Below, one piece after another: positions 56,668-63,803 of a stretch of DNA of 64,000 nt (within the stretch, counting starts at the first letter, position 1; each line of letters opens with the position of its first letter). The notes under the pieces were generated by a model. It was not told the DNA's origin. It saw only the letters and a program-made list of their open reading frames with translations, and made no database searches. The DNA lies in contig CAVTIR010000010.1 in the NCBI GenBank assembly GCA_963734665.1, forward strand, positions 372,001 through 436,000, read 5' to 3'. The DNA is from Trebonia sp963734665 (GTDB lineage Bacteria > Actinomycetota > Actinomycetes > Streptosporangiales > Streptosporangiaceae). A program made the position numbers and the translations under genes.

Positions 56668-56978
56668 CTCGCCACCTCCGCGTCGCTGCCGCTGCCGCTG
56701 ACGCCCGCCGGCGTCGCAAGCCTGCGCTGGAGCAGGCTGGCGAGCCAGAGCGCGATCGCCACGACCGGCATGTAGGCGAGGAGATAGAAGTAGAAGAAGG
56801 GGAAGTCACCGATCTTCGGTGTGACATGGGCGTAGATCGGGACGATCAGCGTGCAGCAGATCGAGGCGGCCACCAGGACGAAGATGGCGGCTGATGTGAT
56901 TGGATGGGCGGCTACCGGGTTCTTCGCCTGAGTGATTGCGGGATCTTGCGGGTCCTCTGGGTGCGCTGGGGGTTGCAT
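56664..56978 (-). CDS. DUF3311 small membrane protein, symporter partner
   Basis: A 104-aa protein with two hydrophobic helices (AAIFVLVAASICCTLIVPIYA; FFYFYLLAYMPVVAIALWLA, positions about 30-50 and 62-82) joined by a short loop, P-x-I-G-x-F-P-F-F-Y-F-Y. This is the DUF3311 pattern, regularly found directly before SSS symporter genes and thought to be an accessory subunit. Its TGA overlaps the symporter ATG. Confidence 0.88.
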   Translation of the reverse strand: MQPPAHPEDPQDPAITQAKNPVAAHPITSAAIFVLVAASICCTLIVPIYAHVTPKIGDFPFFYFYLLAYMPVVAIALWLASLLQRRLATPAGVSGSGSDAEVAR

Positions 56979-57057
56979 CCGACTGATTCATCAGGTCCTC
57001 TCGGCGTCCTCGCACGGGTGGATGTGATGGAGGTCACGTGATTGCAACCATGTTGCG

Positions 57058-57074
57058 CTAATTAAGCTAATTAG
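57058..57074. promoter_or_regulatory. Palindromic operator candidate before the symporter operon
   Basis: CTAATTAAGCTAATTAG has perfect 7-bp arms around AGC, in a very AT-rich spot 80 bp upstream of the DUF3311 start. It is probably bound by a repressor or activator of the symporter; it does not resemble the DasR site (TGGTCTAGACCA type). Confidence 0.55.
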
Positions 57075-57157
57075 GCAATGACTTTGTATGCTGTAGATTG
57101 CAGACACTTTGGGGTAACGAGCGCGCATTCAGCGCCTATCGCCAGGAGACGGGATCA

Positions 57158-57371
57158 GCTGCCCGTAACCACTCCGAGGTCGGTCAGGCTGGCGAGTTCG
57201 GTGAGGCCAGGCTGGCCGGCCAGCTGCCGATCAGCACGCGCGCTAATGATCTTCGCGGGCTGTCTTGACCGCGGCGGCACGCGGGACGCGTTCGGCGAAC
57301 GCCGCGATCGCGGCCGTCACGATGGTCTTGCCGACGCCGGTCCCGGTGCCAGTGATGAAGAGGATGCCCCG
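57158..57371 (-). pseudogene. Decayed dethiobiotin synthetase (bioD) fragments
   Basis: On the minus strand, ILFITGTGTGVGKTIVTAAI (from about 57363) is the BioD N-terminus with its P-loop G-T-G-T-G-V-G-K-T. There is no start codon (TAG directly upstream), and the frame stops at TAG 57243-57245 after AVKTAREDH. Directly beyond, VLIGSWPA (about 57236-57213) matches the C-terminal part of BioD, and a shifted frame continues LTELASLTDLG, like the BioD ending. The middle of the gene (about 150 residues) is lost. Confidence 0.75.
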
Positions 57372-57398
57372 CTAATCAGATTCGATCACCGGGGTCGA

Positions 57399-58193
57399 TC
57401 ATACGGGCGGAGTCCTCTTGAGCCTGGTGATGAACTTGTAGCGGTCGCCTCGGTACCACGACTGTGCCCACTCCACGGGCTCGCCTGTGGAGTCGATCGC
57501 GTGCCGGGACAGCAGCAGCAGCGGGATGCCCGGGTCCACGTCGAGCAGGCGGGCGTCGTGCGGGTCGGCGAGCACGGTCTCGATCGTCTCCTCGGCCTCG
57601 GCGAGCTGGATGCCGTACCCGGTGCGCAGCGTCTCGTAGAGCGACGCGTGTCGCTCGAGCTGCCGCCGCAGGCCGGGGAACCGGCGGGCGGGCAGGTGCG
57701 AGGTGTCGATCGACATCGGCTCGCCGTCGGCGAGCCGCAGTCGGTGGATGCGCAGCAGCCGCCCGCCGGGCCGCACGTCGAGCAGCGTGGCCAGCTGCTC
57801 GTCGGCGGTGACGTAGCCGATGTCGAGGATCTTGGTCTCCGGGTGCAGGCCATGCTGGCGCATCCCCTCGGTGTAGCTGGCGAGCTCCAGGGGCTGGGCG
57901 ACCTTCGGCTTGGCGACGAAGGTGCCCTTTCCCTGCATGCGCAGCAGCCGGCCCTCGATCACCAGTTCGGCGAGGGCCTGCCTGACGGTCGTGCGGGAGG
58001 TGCCGTAAAGCCGGGCGAGCTCGCGCTCCGGCGGGACAGGACTGCCGGGTGACATGGCCGCGGTGAAGTCGAGCAGCTGCCTCTTGACTTGGTAATACTT
58101 GGGCAGCCGCAGCACGGCAGGCGACGAGGTGACGTCCTCGAGCGAGCTAGGAACGCCATCGTTGTCTTCGGCCGGCATCGGAAACGCGGTCAT
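57399..58193 (-). CDS. dasR: GntR/HutC-family regulator, DasR-like
   Basis: A 264-aa regulator with a GntR winged helix (about 28-100: PPERELARLYGTSRTTVRQALAELVIEGRL, given in part) and a UTRA ligand domain (about 105-260). The body closely follows Streptomyces DasR as I recall it: KGTFVAKPKVAQPLEL, SYTEGMRQHGL, ILDIGYVTADEQLATLLDV, AEAEETIETVLADP and VEWAQSWYRGDRYKFITRLKR. DasR represses chitin and N-acetylglucosamine genes and is released by glucosamine-6-phosphate. The residues after the UTRA agree, so orthology is likely. ATG 58193 is used; the first 28 residues are variable. Confidence 0.85.
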   Translation of the reverse strand: MTAFPMPAEDNDGVPSSLEDVTSSPAVLRLPKYYQVKRQLLDFTAAMSPGSPVPPERELARLYGTSRTTVRQALAELVIEGRLLRMQGKGTFVAKPKVAQPLELASYTEGMRQHGLHPETKILDIGYVTADEQLATLLDVRPGGRLLRIHRLRLADGEPMSIDTSHLPARRFPGLRRQLERHASLYETLRTGYGIQLAEAEETIETVLADPHDARLLDVDPGIPLLLLSRHAIDSTGEPVEWAQSWYRGDRYKFITRLKRTPPV

Positions 58194-58227
58194 GAGCAGT
58201 TACCTCCCCGCTTTTGCGGTGTTCCGG

Positions 58228-58330
58228 CCATGATGACAGTTTTCCTCCGGGGGAGCGACCCCCTGTACACCCCGAAGTCTGCGCAGTCGGGCGCGATCGC
58301 AAAAGATGCGATCATATCGGCCCCCTGCGG
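58228..58330 (+). repeat. Dispersed palindromic repeat, copy upstream of dasR
   Basis: GTTTTCCTCCGGGGGAGCGA, then CCCCCTGTACACCCCGAAGT and GCGATCGCAAAAGATGCGAT. It has the family core (T-T-T-C-C ... G-G-G-G-A-x-C-G-A-C-C-C-C ... C-A-C-C-C-C) and the same CGATCGCAAAA tail as the copy at 63.6 kb. It fills most of the dasR-pdtaS intergenic region. Confidence 0.7.
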
Positions 58331-58465
58331 CGACGAAGGCGCGGGCGGTCCTTGGGGCGGGATCCCCGTGGCCCCCGTGTCCGTGGGCGAATGCATTAGC
58401 GCATAATGCCAGCTCCTGCCCGGACAGGGAAAATTTACCTGGGCCACCCATGTCATGATGGGAGC

Positions 58466-60055
58466 GTGCCAACGCTCAGTGACCTCGCCAGAAACCTCAC
58501 CCGCCTGTCCGGGCCGGATCTGGAGTGGCTGCACTCCCTCGTCTCGGACTGGCAACTCCTCGCGGACCTGTCGTTCGCGGACCTCATCTTGTGGGTGCCG
58601 CTTACCGCGCCCGAGGGCGCGGTCAGCTCGGGCTGGGTGGCGGTGGCGCAGATGCGGCCGACGACCGGGCCGACCTCGTTCCCCGACGACGTGGTTGGCT
58701 CCCAGGTCGCCCCGGGAGAGCGGCCGGTACTCGACGCGGCGCGCGACGAGCGGCGCATCCACCGGGAGAGCGACCCCGACTGGACATCGGGCGTCCCGGT
58801 GCGGGCGGAGGCCATCCCGGTGACGAGGAGCGGCCGGGTGATCGCGGTCATCGAGCGGTCGACCAACCTGAACGGTGCACGCACGCCCAGCCGTCTTGAG
58901 CTGACCTACCTGGCGGGCGCCGACGACCTGGCACGGATGGTGTCCGAGGGCACGTTCCCCTACCCCGGCCACGACACGACGCTGGTGCGCTCGCCGCGGG
59001 TCGGTGACGGCATGCTCAGGCTCGACGCCGCGGGACGGGTCACCTTCGCGAGCCCAAACGCGCAGTCCGCCTACCGCAGGCTCGGGCTCGCGGCGGACCT
59101 GATGGGCACCGAGCTTGGCAGCGCGACGGCGCAGTTGGCCGCGTCCGGCGCGCCCGTCGACGAGTCGCTGATGCTGGTGACGAGGGGCCGGGCGCCCAAA
59201 GAGACCGAGATCGACGTCAACGGGACGGTGGTGCAGCTGCGCTCGATCCCGCTGGTCGTGGGCGGTCAGCGGACGGGCGCGCTCGTCCTGGTGCGAGACG
59301 TGACCGAGCTGCGCCGCCGGGAGCAGGAGCTGCTGACCAAGGAGGCGACGATCAGGGAGATCCACCACCGGGTCAAGAACAACCTGCAGACCGTCGCCGC
59401 GCTGCTCCGCCTGCAGGCCAGGCGGCTGGAGGCCCCCGAGGCGCAGGCGGCGCTCCACGAAGCGGTGCGCCGTGTCGGGTCGATCGCCATCGTGCACGAG
59501 ACCCTGTCCCACGCTCCGGAGGAGATCGTGGACTTCGACGACATCGCGGACCGGGTCGCGATGATGGCCGGAGAGGTGTCGTCGCCCGAGGTGCGGGTGA
59601 CGCCGAAGATCACCGGGCAGTTCGGCATGCTGCCCGCTACGGTGGCGACGCCGCTCGCGATGGTGCTCACTGAGCTGCTGCAGAACGCGCTGCAGCACGG
59701 GTTCGGTTCAGTGCAGCGCTCTTCGGGCACAGACACCGGCATCATCGAGGTAGTGGCGGCGCGTGCGCCGGAGCTACTCACCGTGACGGTGACAGACAGT
59801 GGAGCCGGGCTGCCGCCCGGGTTCGACCTGGAGAATTCGAAGAGCCTTGGCCTGCAGATCGTCAGGACCCTCGTCGAAGGCGAACTCGGCGGCCAGATCA
59901 CCCTGCGGCCGCGGGCCGGGGGCGGCACGATCGCGGTCGTCGACCTGCCCGTCCGCTACGAGCCGAAGTTATCCTCCCGTGCGGCGGCCCCGCCCCCCGG
60001 ACAAATCGCGGTGACCGCCCGGGGGGCGCCCGCCCCCCGGCTGCGAAAAGCCTGA
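58466..60055 (+). CDS. pdtaS: PdtaS-like sensor histidine kinase (HWE/HisKA_2 type)
   Basis: A 529-aa cytosolic kinase. A GAF-like sensor region (about 10-170, ending ERSTNLNGARTPSRLELTYLA) and a PAS-like region (about 180-285) precede the dimerisation/phosphoacceptor helix IREIHHRVKNNLQTVAALLRL, given in part, with the acceptor His near residue 300. An HATPase domain follows (about 380-490; MVLTELLQNALQHGF is the N-box, SGAGLPPGFD the G1 box). PdtaS partners the ANTAR regulator PdtaR, not seen here. The last 30 residues (after PVRYEPKL) are Pro/Ala/Arg-rich and come from a copy of the dispersed repeat. GTG 58466 starts the conserved VPTLSDLARNLT. Confidence 0.88.
   Translation: MPTLSDLARNLTRLSGPDLEWLHSLVSDWQLLADLSFADLILWVPLTAPEGAVSSGWVAVAQMRPTTGPTSFPDDVVGSQVAPGERPVLDAARDERRIHRESDPDWTSGVPVRAEAIPVTRSGRVIAVIERSTNLNGARTPSRLELTYLAGADDLARMVSEGTFPYPGHDTTLVRSPRVGDGMLRLDAAGRVTFASPNAQSAYRRLGLAADLMGTELGSATAQLAASGAPVDESLMLVTRGRAPKETEIDVNGTVVQLRSIPLVVGGQRTGALVLVRDVTELRRREQELLTKEATIREIHHRVKNNLQTVAALLRLQARRLEAPEAQAALHEAVRRVGSIAIVHETLSHAPEEIVDFDDIADRVAMMAGEVSSPEVRVTPKITGQFGMLPATVATPLAMVLTELLQNALQHGFGSVQRSSGTDTGIIEVVAARAPELLTVTVTDSGAGLPPGFDLENSKSLGLQIVRTLVEGELGGQITLRPRAGGGTIAVVDLPVRYEPKLSSRAAAPPPGQIAVTARGAPAPRLRKA
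59985..60052 (+). repeat. Dispersed palindromic repeat forming the PdtaS C-terminal tail
   Basis: It includes CCCCGCCCCCCGGACAAATCG and GACCGCCCGGGGGGCGCCCG, then CCCCCCGGCTGCGAAAAGCC. The copy overlaps the end of the kinase gene and supplies its stop codon context. Confidence 0.6.
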
Positions 60056-60063
60056 ACTGTCGG

Positions 60064-60318
60064 CTATACCCCTGCGCGGGCGCGCAGGCGGAGGGTGCGG
60101 CGCTTGAGCGCCCGCCGCTCATCCTCGCTCATGCCGCCCCAGACGCCGGCGTCCTGACCGCTGTCAAGGGCCCAGCGAAGGCACTCGTCGAGCACCTTGC
60201 ACCGACGGCAGACCTGTTTGGCTTCTTCAATCTGCAGGAGCGCGGGGCCGCTGTTTCCGATCGGGAAAAACAGCTCTGGATCTACCTCGCGACAGGCGGC
60301 GATGTGGCGCCAGTCCAT
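60064..60318 (-). CDS. whiB1: WhiB1/WblE-type iron-sulfur regulator
   Basis: An 84-aa WhiB protein. The four Fe-S cysteines are Cys9, Cys37, Cys40 and Cys46 (C-x27-C-x2-C-x5-C), the GVWGG turn is at about 58-62, and the C-terminus is basic (RRALKRRTLRLRARA) for DNA binding. MDWRHIAACREVDPELFFPIG, given here in part, is the WhiB1/WblE form. WhiB1 holds a [4Fe-4S] cluster, binds the sigma factor and reacts with nitric oxide. A CRP-like site lies 65 bp upstream. It converges on pdtaS. Confidence 0.93.
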   Translation of the reverse strand: MDWRHIAACREVDPELFFPIGNSGPALLQIEEAKQVCRRCKVLDECLRWALDSGQDAGVWGGMSEDERRALKRRTLRLRARAGV

Positions 60319-60383
60319 GGTGGTAACCCTTCTCGGCGTAGCAGCTGGTCATCGGTGAGGTCCGCCACACGCCACTCCGTGCT

Positions 60384-60399
60384 TGTGAAGTAATTCACG
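60384..60399 (-). promoter_or_regulatory. CRP-like binding site upstream of whiB1
   Basis: TGTGAAGTAATTCACG matches TGTGA-N6-TCACA with one mismatch and lies 65 bp before the whiB1 start. Mycobacterial whiB1 is known to be controlled by a cAMP receptor protein, so the site is plausible. Confidence 0.65.
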
Positions 60400-60729
60400 A
60401 GCTATGCGAAATGTCGGGAATATCGTGATATTCCAGATCTTATTGGTGCCACATGGTTCGCGGCAGGACATCGGTACAGCCCAGCTACGTCCGGAGAGCG
60501 ACGTACCCGCGCTAGCCATGTCGGAGCGCGCTGAGTAATGTCGCCCCAGGCACCGGAACTAGCCTCTCAACAGGGCACAGCCAGCGCAAGGGGGCGCGGC
60601 AAACAGAGAAGCTGAAATTATGTCAGCTTCGTCACAGGGTGAGGGATTCGTCACGCTACAACCCTGTTATCCCCGGGCGACGACCCCCCCGTACCCAGAT
60701 GTCGAAAAGCTGCGGAGTATTCCGTTGCG
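60400..60729. repeat. 330-bp region between whiB1 and the lipid-kinase gene, with a dispersed-repeat copy
   Basis: 60400-60600 holds AT-rich promoter-like sequence and nothing else recognised. From 60655 to about 60720 the family core appears again: CCTGTTATCCCCGGGCGACG, then ACCCCCCCGTACCCAGATGT and CGAAAAGC. The copy ends within 10 bp of the stop codon of the lipid-kinase gene. Confidence 0.55.
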
Positions 60730-61659
60730 TCACGCTACAACACAGAGCGCGTCGGACACAAACCGGAATGCTACCGATTCGGTTTCGCCCAGGTACTCAC
60801 CGTCGATGTGATACGCGATCGGGCGGTCGGCCTCGAAGGCGAGCTCGCTGAGCGCGGACGCGCTGACCACATCCCGCCCGGCCGGGAGATCCTCGTTGCT
60901 TGATTGCAGCATGTGCCCGAGCGCCGCCAGCGTGGTCAGCGTGCGAAGCCGCCGCAGCGCGAACAGGTCGAGCCCGGAGCCGAAATCCGCGTGGGGGGCG
61001 GTGCGCACCGGGTGGCTCCCCACGTATGTCCACGGCGAGCTGTTGGTGACGACGCCCATGAACAGGCTGTGCACCGGCGACTGGCCGGGGACCCGCAGGG
61101 TGAGGGCCGGGCGGCGGCGGTCGGTGCCGTAGTAGTACCTGCGCACCGCAGTCCGCAGGTAGGCCGTCACGGACGCGCGTCGGCCGCGCGCCCGCTGTCG
61201 CTCCATGTCTCCGATGACCTCAGCGTCCAGCCCGAGGCCAGCACTGAACGTGAAGTAGCGGTCACCGGCCAGGCCGAGCCCGATCTTGCGCCGCTCCCCG
61301 GCCGCGACCGCGGCGAGAATGCGCTGCACCGCCCCGGCCGCATCGGGTGGGAGCCCGAGGGTGCGCGCGAACACGTTGGCCCCGCCGCCGGGGATAGGCG
61401 CGACGGCAGGGCGGTCCGCCGGATCGGGCACCTGCATCAGCCCGTTGACGACCTCGTTCACCGTCCCGTCGCCGCTGAACGTGACGACCAGGTCGTACCC
61501 GTCTGCCGCCGATGCGGCGGCGAGCTTGCCCGCATGGCCGCGATACTGTGTCTGTTTGGTGTCTAGTTGAAGCTGGGAGCCGAGGGCGCGGACCACCAGG
61601 CCGGCGTCCCGTCCGGTCATGGCAGTCGCGCGGGGATTGATGATGAGCAGCGCGCGCAC
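60730..61659 (-). CDS. Diacylglycerol-kinase-family lipid kinase
   Basis: A 309-aa member of the DAGK catalytic family. ALLIINPRATAMTG (residues 3-16) is the first strand, VVTFSGDGTVNEVVNGL (about 58-74) is the G-D-G-T-x-x-E nucleotide loop, and PIPGGGANVFARTLGLP (about 88-104) replaces the usual P-x-G-T-x-N-D segment. The ending AYHIDGEYLGE supplies the D-G-E motif. It phosphorylates diacylglycerol or a related lipid. It is divergent from a small membrane protein gene. Confidence 0.88.
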   Translation of the reverse strand: MRALLIINPRATAMTGRDAGLVVRALGSQLQLDTKQTQYRGHAGKLAAASAADGYDLVVTFSGDGTVNEVVNGLMQVPDPADRPAVAPIPGGGANVFARTLGLPPDAAGAVQRILAAVAAGERRKIGLGLAGDRYFTFSAGLGLDAEVIGDMERQRARGRRASVTAYLRTAVRRYYYGTDRRRPALTLRVPGQSPVHSLFMGVVTNSSPWTYVGSHPVRTAPHADFGSGLDLFALRRLRTLTTLAALGHMLQSSNEDLPAGRDVVSASALSELAFEADRPIAYHIDGEYLGETESVAFRFVSDALCVVA

Positions 61660-61714
61660 GTTGCTCAGGTTAACGGTGCCCGAAAGGATGCGAGACTATG
61701 GGTATGCGTTCAGC

Positions 61715-61772
61715 CGAAGGCGGTTCTCTTCCGGGGGGACGATCCCCCGTCTTTTCCGAGGGCCGAGGCACA
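61715..61772 (+). repeat. Dispersed palindromic repeat before the small membrane protein
   Basis: GGTTCTCTTCCGGGGGGACG and ATCCCCCGTCTTTTCCGAGG: the same core T-T-C-x-x-C-C-G-G-G-G-G-G-A-C-G-A-x-C-C-C-C-C. Confidence 0.65.
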
Positions 61773-61775
61773 CTC

Positions 61776-62138
61776 ATGCTGCGCGTGGCTACGGCCGCAC
61801 AGGCCGCGGAAGCGGTCGGCCTGTGCGTGGCCGTCATACTCAACGTGATCGACACGACGTCAGGCAACGCCTGGACGACCTCGAACGCGACCGCGTTCAT
61901 CGTGCTCGAGATCATCGTCGCGATCGGCGTGGCCTGTATCGCGTCAGGGATCGCCCGCGTCCGGCCGTGGAGCCGGACCCCGGCGGTGATGACACAGGTG
62001 TTCACCATCCTGATCGCCACCTGGCTGCTTGAGGCGCACCGTTATGCCTGGGGGGTTCCCGCCCTGCTCCTGGCGATCGCCGGCTTCGCCGGGCTGCTCG
62101 CGCCGGCGAGCCTGCGTGCCCTGAGGCGCCAGGATTAG
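61776..62138 (+). CDS. Small integral membrane protein of unknown function
   Basis: A 120-aa protein with four hydrophobic helices (about 8-26, 42-60, 72-88, 92-110) and a short basic tail (LRALRRQD). ATG 61776 is chosen because residues encoded upstream of it (from ATG 61698) come from the dispersed repeat. There are no catalytic motifs. Similar four-helix proteins are common, unnamed actinobacterial membrane proteins. It converges on the sigma factor gene. Confidence 0.65.
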   Translation: MLRVATAAQAAEAVGLCVAVILNVIDTTSGNAWTTSNATAFIVLEIIVAIGVACIASGIARVRPWSRTPAVMTQVFTILIATWLLEAHRYAWGVPALLLAIAGFAGLLAPASLRALRRQD

Positions 62139-62145
62139 TCGCTGT

Positions 62146-62205
62146 GTTATCCCCCGGGGGGATGACCCCCCGGTGACCCCCGCATGGGGGCTCCCGCCCC
62201 CATCC
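62146..62205 (+). repeat. Dispersed palindromic repeat behind the membrane protein
   Basis: GTGTTATCCCCCGGGGGGAT, then GACCCCCCGGTGACCCCCGC and a small ATGGGGGCTCCCGCCCCCAT hairpin. The core matches the other copies closely. Confidence 0.7.
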
Positions 62206-62212
62206 CCCTGGC

Positions 62213-62241
62213 GGGTCCCACGCAAAATCCGCGTGGGACCC
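62213..62241. terminator. 11-bp perfect hairpin between convergent genes
   Basis: GGGTCCCACGC (62213-62223), loop AAAATCC, then the exact complement (62231-62241). It lies between the membrane protein and sigma factor genes and is likely a bidirectional terminator. Confidence 0.8.
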
Positions 62242-62262
62242 GGTACGGCGTCTGCGACGCCG

Positions 62263-63117
62263 TTAGTCGTCTACGGTGAGCCCTTCGCGCAGCTGAGCGA
62301 GCGTCCTGGCGAGCAGCCGGGACACGTGCATCTGCGAGATGCCGAGCTCGGCGGCGATCTGGGACTGCGTCATGTTCCCGAAGAACCGCAGCAGCAGGAT
62401 CTTCTTCTCCCGTGGCGGGAGCCGCTCAAGCAGCGGCTTCAGGGACTCCCGGTACTCCACGCCCTCCAGGGCGTCGTCGATCATGCCGAGCGAGTCCGCC
62501 ACCGCGGGCGCGTCCTCGTCGCCCGAGTCCGGCGCGTCCAGGGACACCGTGGAGTAGGCGTTAGCCGATTCGAGGCCCTCGAGCACCTCTTCTTCCGACA
62601 TCTGCAGGTGCGCGGCGAGCTCGCTCACGGTGGGTGCGCGGCCCTCGCGCTGCGCCAGCTCGCCGATCGCCTTGGTCAGCGAGAGCTTGAGCTCCTGGAG
62701 CCGCCGCGGCACGCGGACGGCCCAGCCCTTGTCCCTGAAGTGGCGCTTGATCTCACCAACGATGGTGGGCGTGGCGTAGGTGGAGAACTCGACGCCGCGC
62801 TCCAGGTCGAACCGGTCGATGGACTTGATCAGCCCGATGGTCGCGACCTGAGTGAGGTCGTCAAGCCACTCGCCCCGGTTGCGGAACCGTCGTGCCAGGT
62901 ACTCGACAAGCGGCAGGTGCAGCTCGACCAGGGTGGCCCTGATCCTGGCGCGCTCGGGGTCGCCAGCAGGCAGCACGGTGAGCCGCTCGAACAGCTCCCT
63001 GGCCTGCGTCCGGTCGGGCGATGAGTGCTCGGACCGCGGCAGCGGCGGCGGTTCCTCGCCTACCGCGACCTCAACCTCGAACTCGTCAGTCACCTGGACC
63101 TCGTATTCGCTGCTCAA
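62263..63117 (-). CDS. SigB/SigF-family stress or sporulation sigma factor
   Basis: A 284-aa sigma factor of the SigB/SigF/SigG group. Region 2 is VEYLARRFRNRGEWLDDLTQVATIGLIKSIDRFDLERGVEFSTYATPTIVGEIKRHFRDKGWAVRVPR, indicated by position about 70-138; region 3 begins LQELKLSLTKAI; region 4 is LPPREKKILLLRFFGNMTQSQIAAELGISQMHVSRLLARTL, also indicated in part. TTG 63117 lies one base after the anti-sigma stop, so the genes are coupled. The first 35 residues are acidic and variable. It should be held by the RsbW-like protein encoded upstream. Confidence 0.9.
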   Translation of the reverse strand: MSSEYEVQVTDEFEVEVAVGEEPPPLPRSEHSSPDRTQARELFERLTVLPAGDPERARIRATLVELHLPLVEYLARRFRNRGEWLDDLTQVATIGLIKSIDRFDLERGVEFSTYATPTIVGEIKRHFRDKGWAVRVPRRLQELKLSLTKAIGELAQREGRAPTVSELAAHLQMSEEEVLEGLESANAYSTVSLDAPDSGDEDAPAVADSLGMIDDALEGVEYRESLKPLLERLPPREKKILLLRFFGNMTQSQIAAELGISQMHVSRLLARTLAQLREGLTVDD

Positions 63118-63118
63118 C

Positions 63119-63556
63119 TCATCCGCCCCGGCGCTTAGCGAGGACGATCGAGACCCGGTCGTCGGGGCCGAGCCTGGAGTCGACAGATCCGGCGAGCGCG
63201 GACAGCACCGTCCACGCGAACGTGTCGCGGGCGGGCATCCTTGCCTCCGCCGCGTTCACCGACACGGTGATGGTCACCAGGTTGGTGCCAAGCTCAAAAA
63301 CGCATTCCAGGTCGGTGCCAGGGATCGCCTGGGCGAGCAGCATCGCGCACGCCTCGTCGATCGCGATGCGCAGGTCCTCGATCTCGTCGAGGGTGAAGTC
63401 GAGCCGGGCGGCGAGCCCGGCGGCGGCCGTGCGCAGCACGGACAGGTACGCGCTCTCGGCCGGCATCTTGACCTGCACGTAATCTGCAGTCTCGCGGCCC
63501 CCAGGGGGCGCCGTCGGCGCGGCGGTGTCTTCGGTCACGTCTCTCCGTCGGGTCAT
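63119..63556 (-). CDS. RsbW/SpoIIAB-like anti-sigma factor
   Basis: A 145-aa GHKL-type ATPase/kinase of the anti-sigma family from ATG 63556; a GTG six bases earlier is also possible. YLSVLRTAAAGLAARLDFTLDEIEDLRIAIDEACAMLL, given in part, is the N-box region with D-E-A-C in place of the more usual D-E-A-V/C-x-N, and FAWTVLSALAGSVDSR is the late helix. The G2-type box is weak, which occurs in actinobacterial family members. It binds the sigma factor encoded immediately downstream. Confidence 0.85.
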   Translation of the reverse strand: MTRRRDVTEDTAAPTAPPGGRETADYVQVKMPAESAYLSVLRTAAAGLAARLDFTLDEIEDLRIAIDEACAMLLAQAIPGTDLECVFELGTNLVTITVSVNAAEARMPARDTFAWTVLSALAGSVDSRLGPDDRVSIVLAKRRGG

Positions 63557-63599
63557 TGTCACGGGGCCGGCGGCGCATGCCAGCCACTGATTGCAACTT

Positions 63600-63695
63600 A
63601 CCGCTGTTTCCCCCCAGGGGAACGGCCCCCCGCACCCCGGGTGTCGTGTCGCGCCGGCCTGCTCGCAAAACGCGATCGCAAGCGGCCCCCGCGAC
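63600..63695 (+). repeat. Dispersed palindromic repeat upstream of the anti-sigma gene
   Basis: CTGTTTCCCCCCAGGGGAAC, then GGCCCCCCGCACCCCGGGTG and CTCGCAAAACGCGATCGCAAG. This is the fullest copy: G-rich core, CACCCC segment and an inverted CGCGATCGCAA tail. The rsbW promoter must lie in or beyond it. Confidence 0.7.
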
Positions 63696-63750
63696 ACAAC
63701 GAAAAAGCCTGCTTGCTGCGCCGTGCGGGTACATCTTTTCACGAGAACGA

Positions 63751-63789
63751 GTTAGGGCTGGCCCCTGTTCCTGGGGGGCCAGCCCTAAC
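63751..63789. terminator. 15-bp perfect hairpin terminator
   Basis: GTTAGGGCTGGCCCC (63751-63765) pairs exactly with 63775-63789 with a 9-nt loop. It lies 15 bp behind the stop of the gene at the right edge. Confidence 0.85.
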
Positions 63790-63803
63790 GAAAAGTGGCA
63801 GGC

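Noticed and set aside
54797..56827. 676-codon open frame on the minus strand
   Set aside because: Same strand but a different frame from the SSS symporter; it is Arg/His/Gly-rich low complexity with no domain.
57058..57074. DasR-binding site before the symporter operon
   Set aside because: The palindrome CTAATTA-AGC-TAATTAG does not match the TGGTCTAGACCA-type DasR site.
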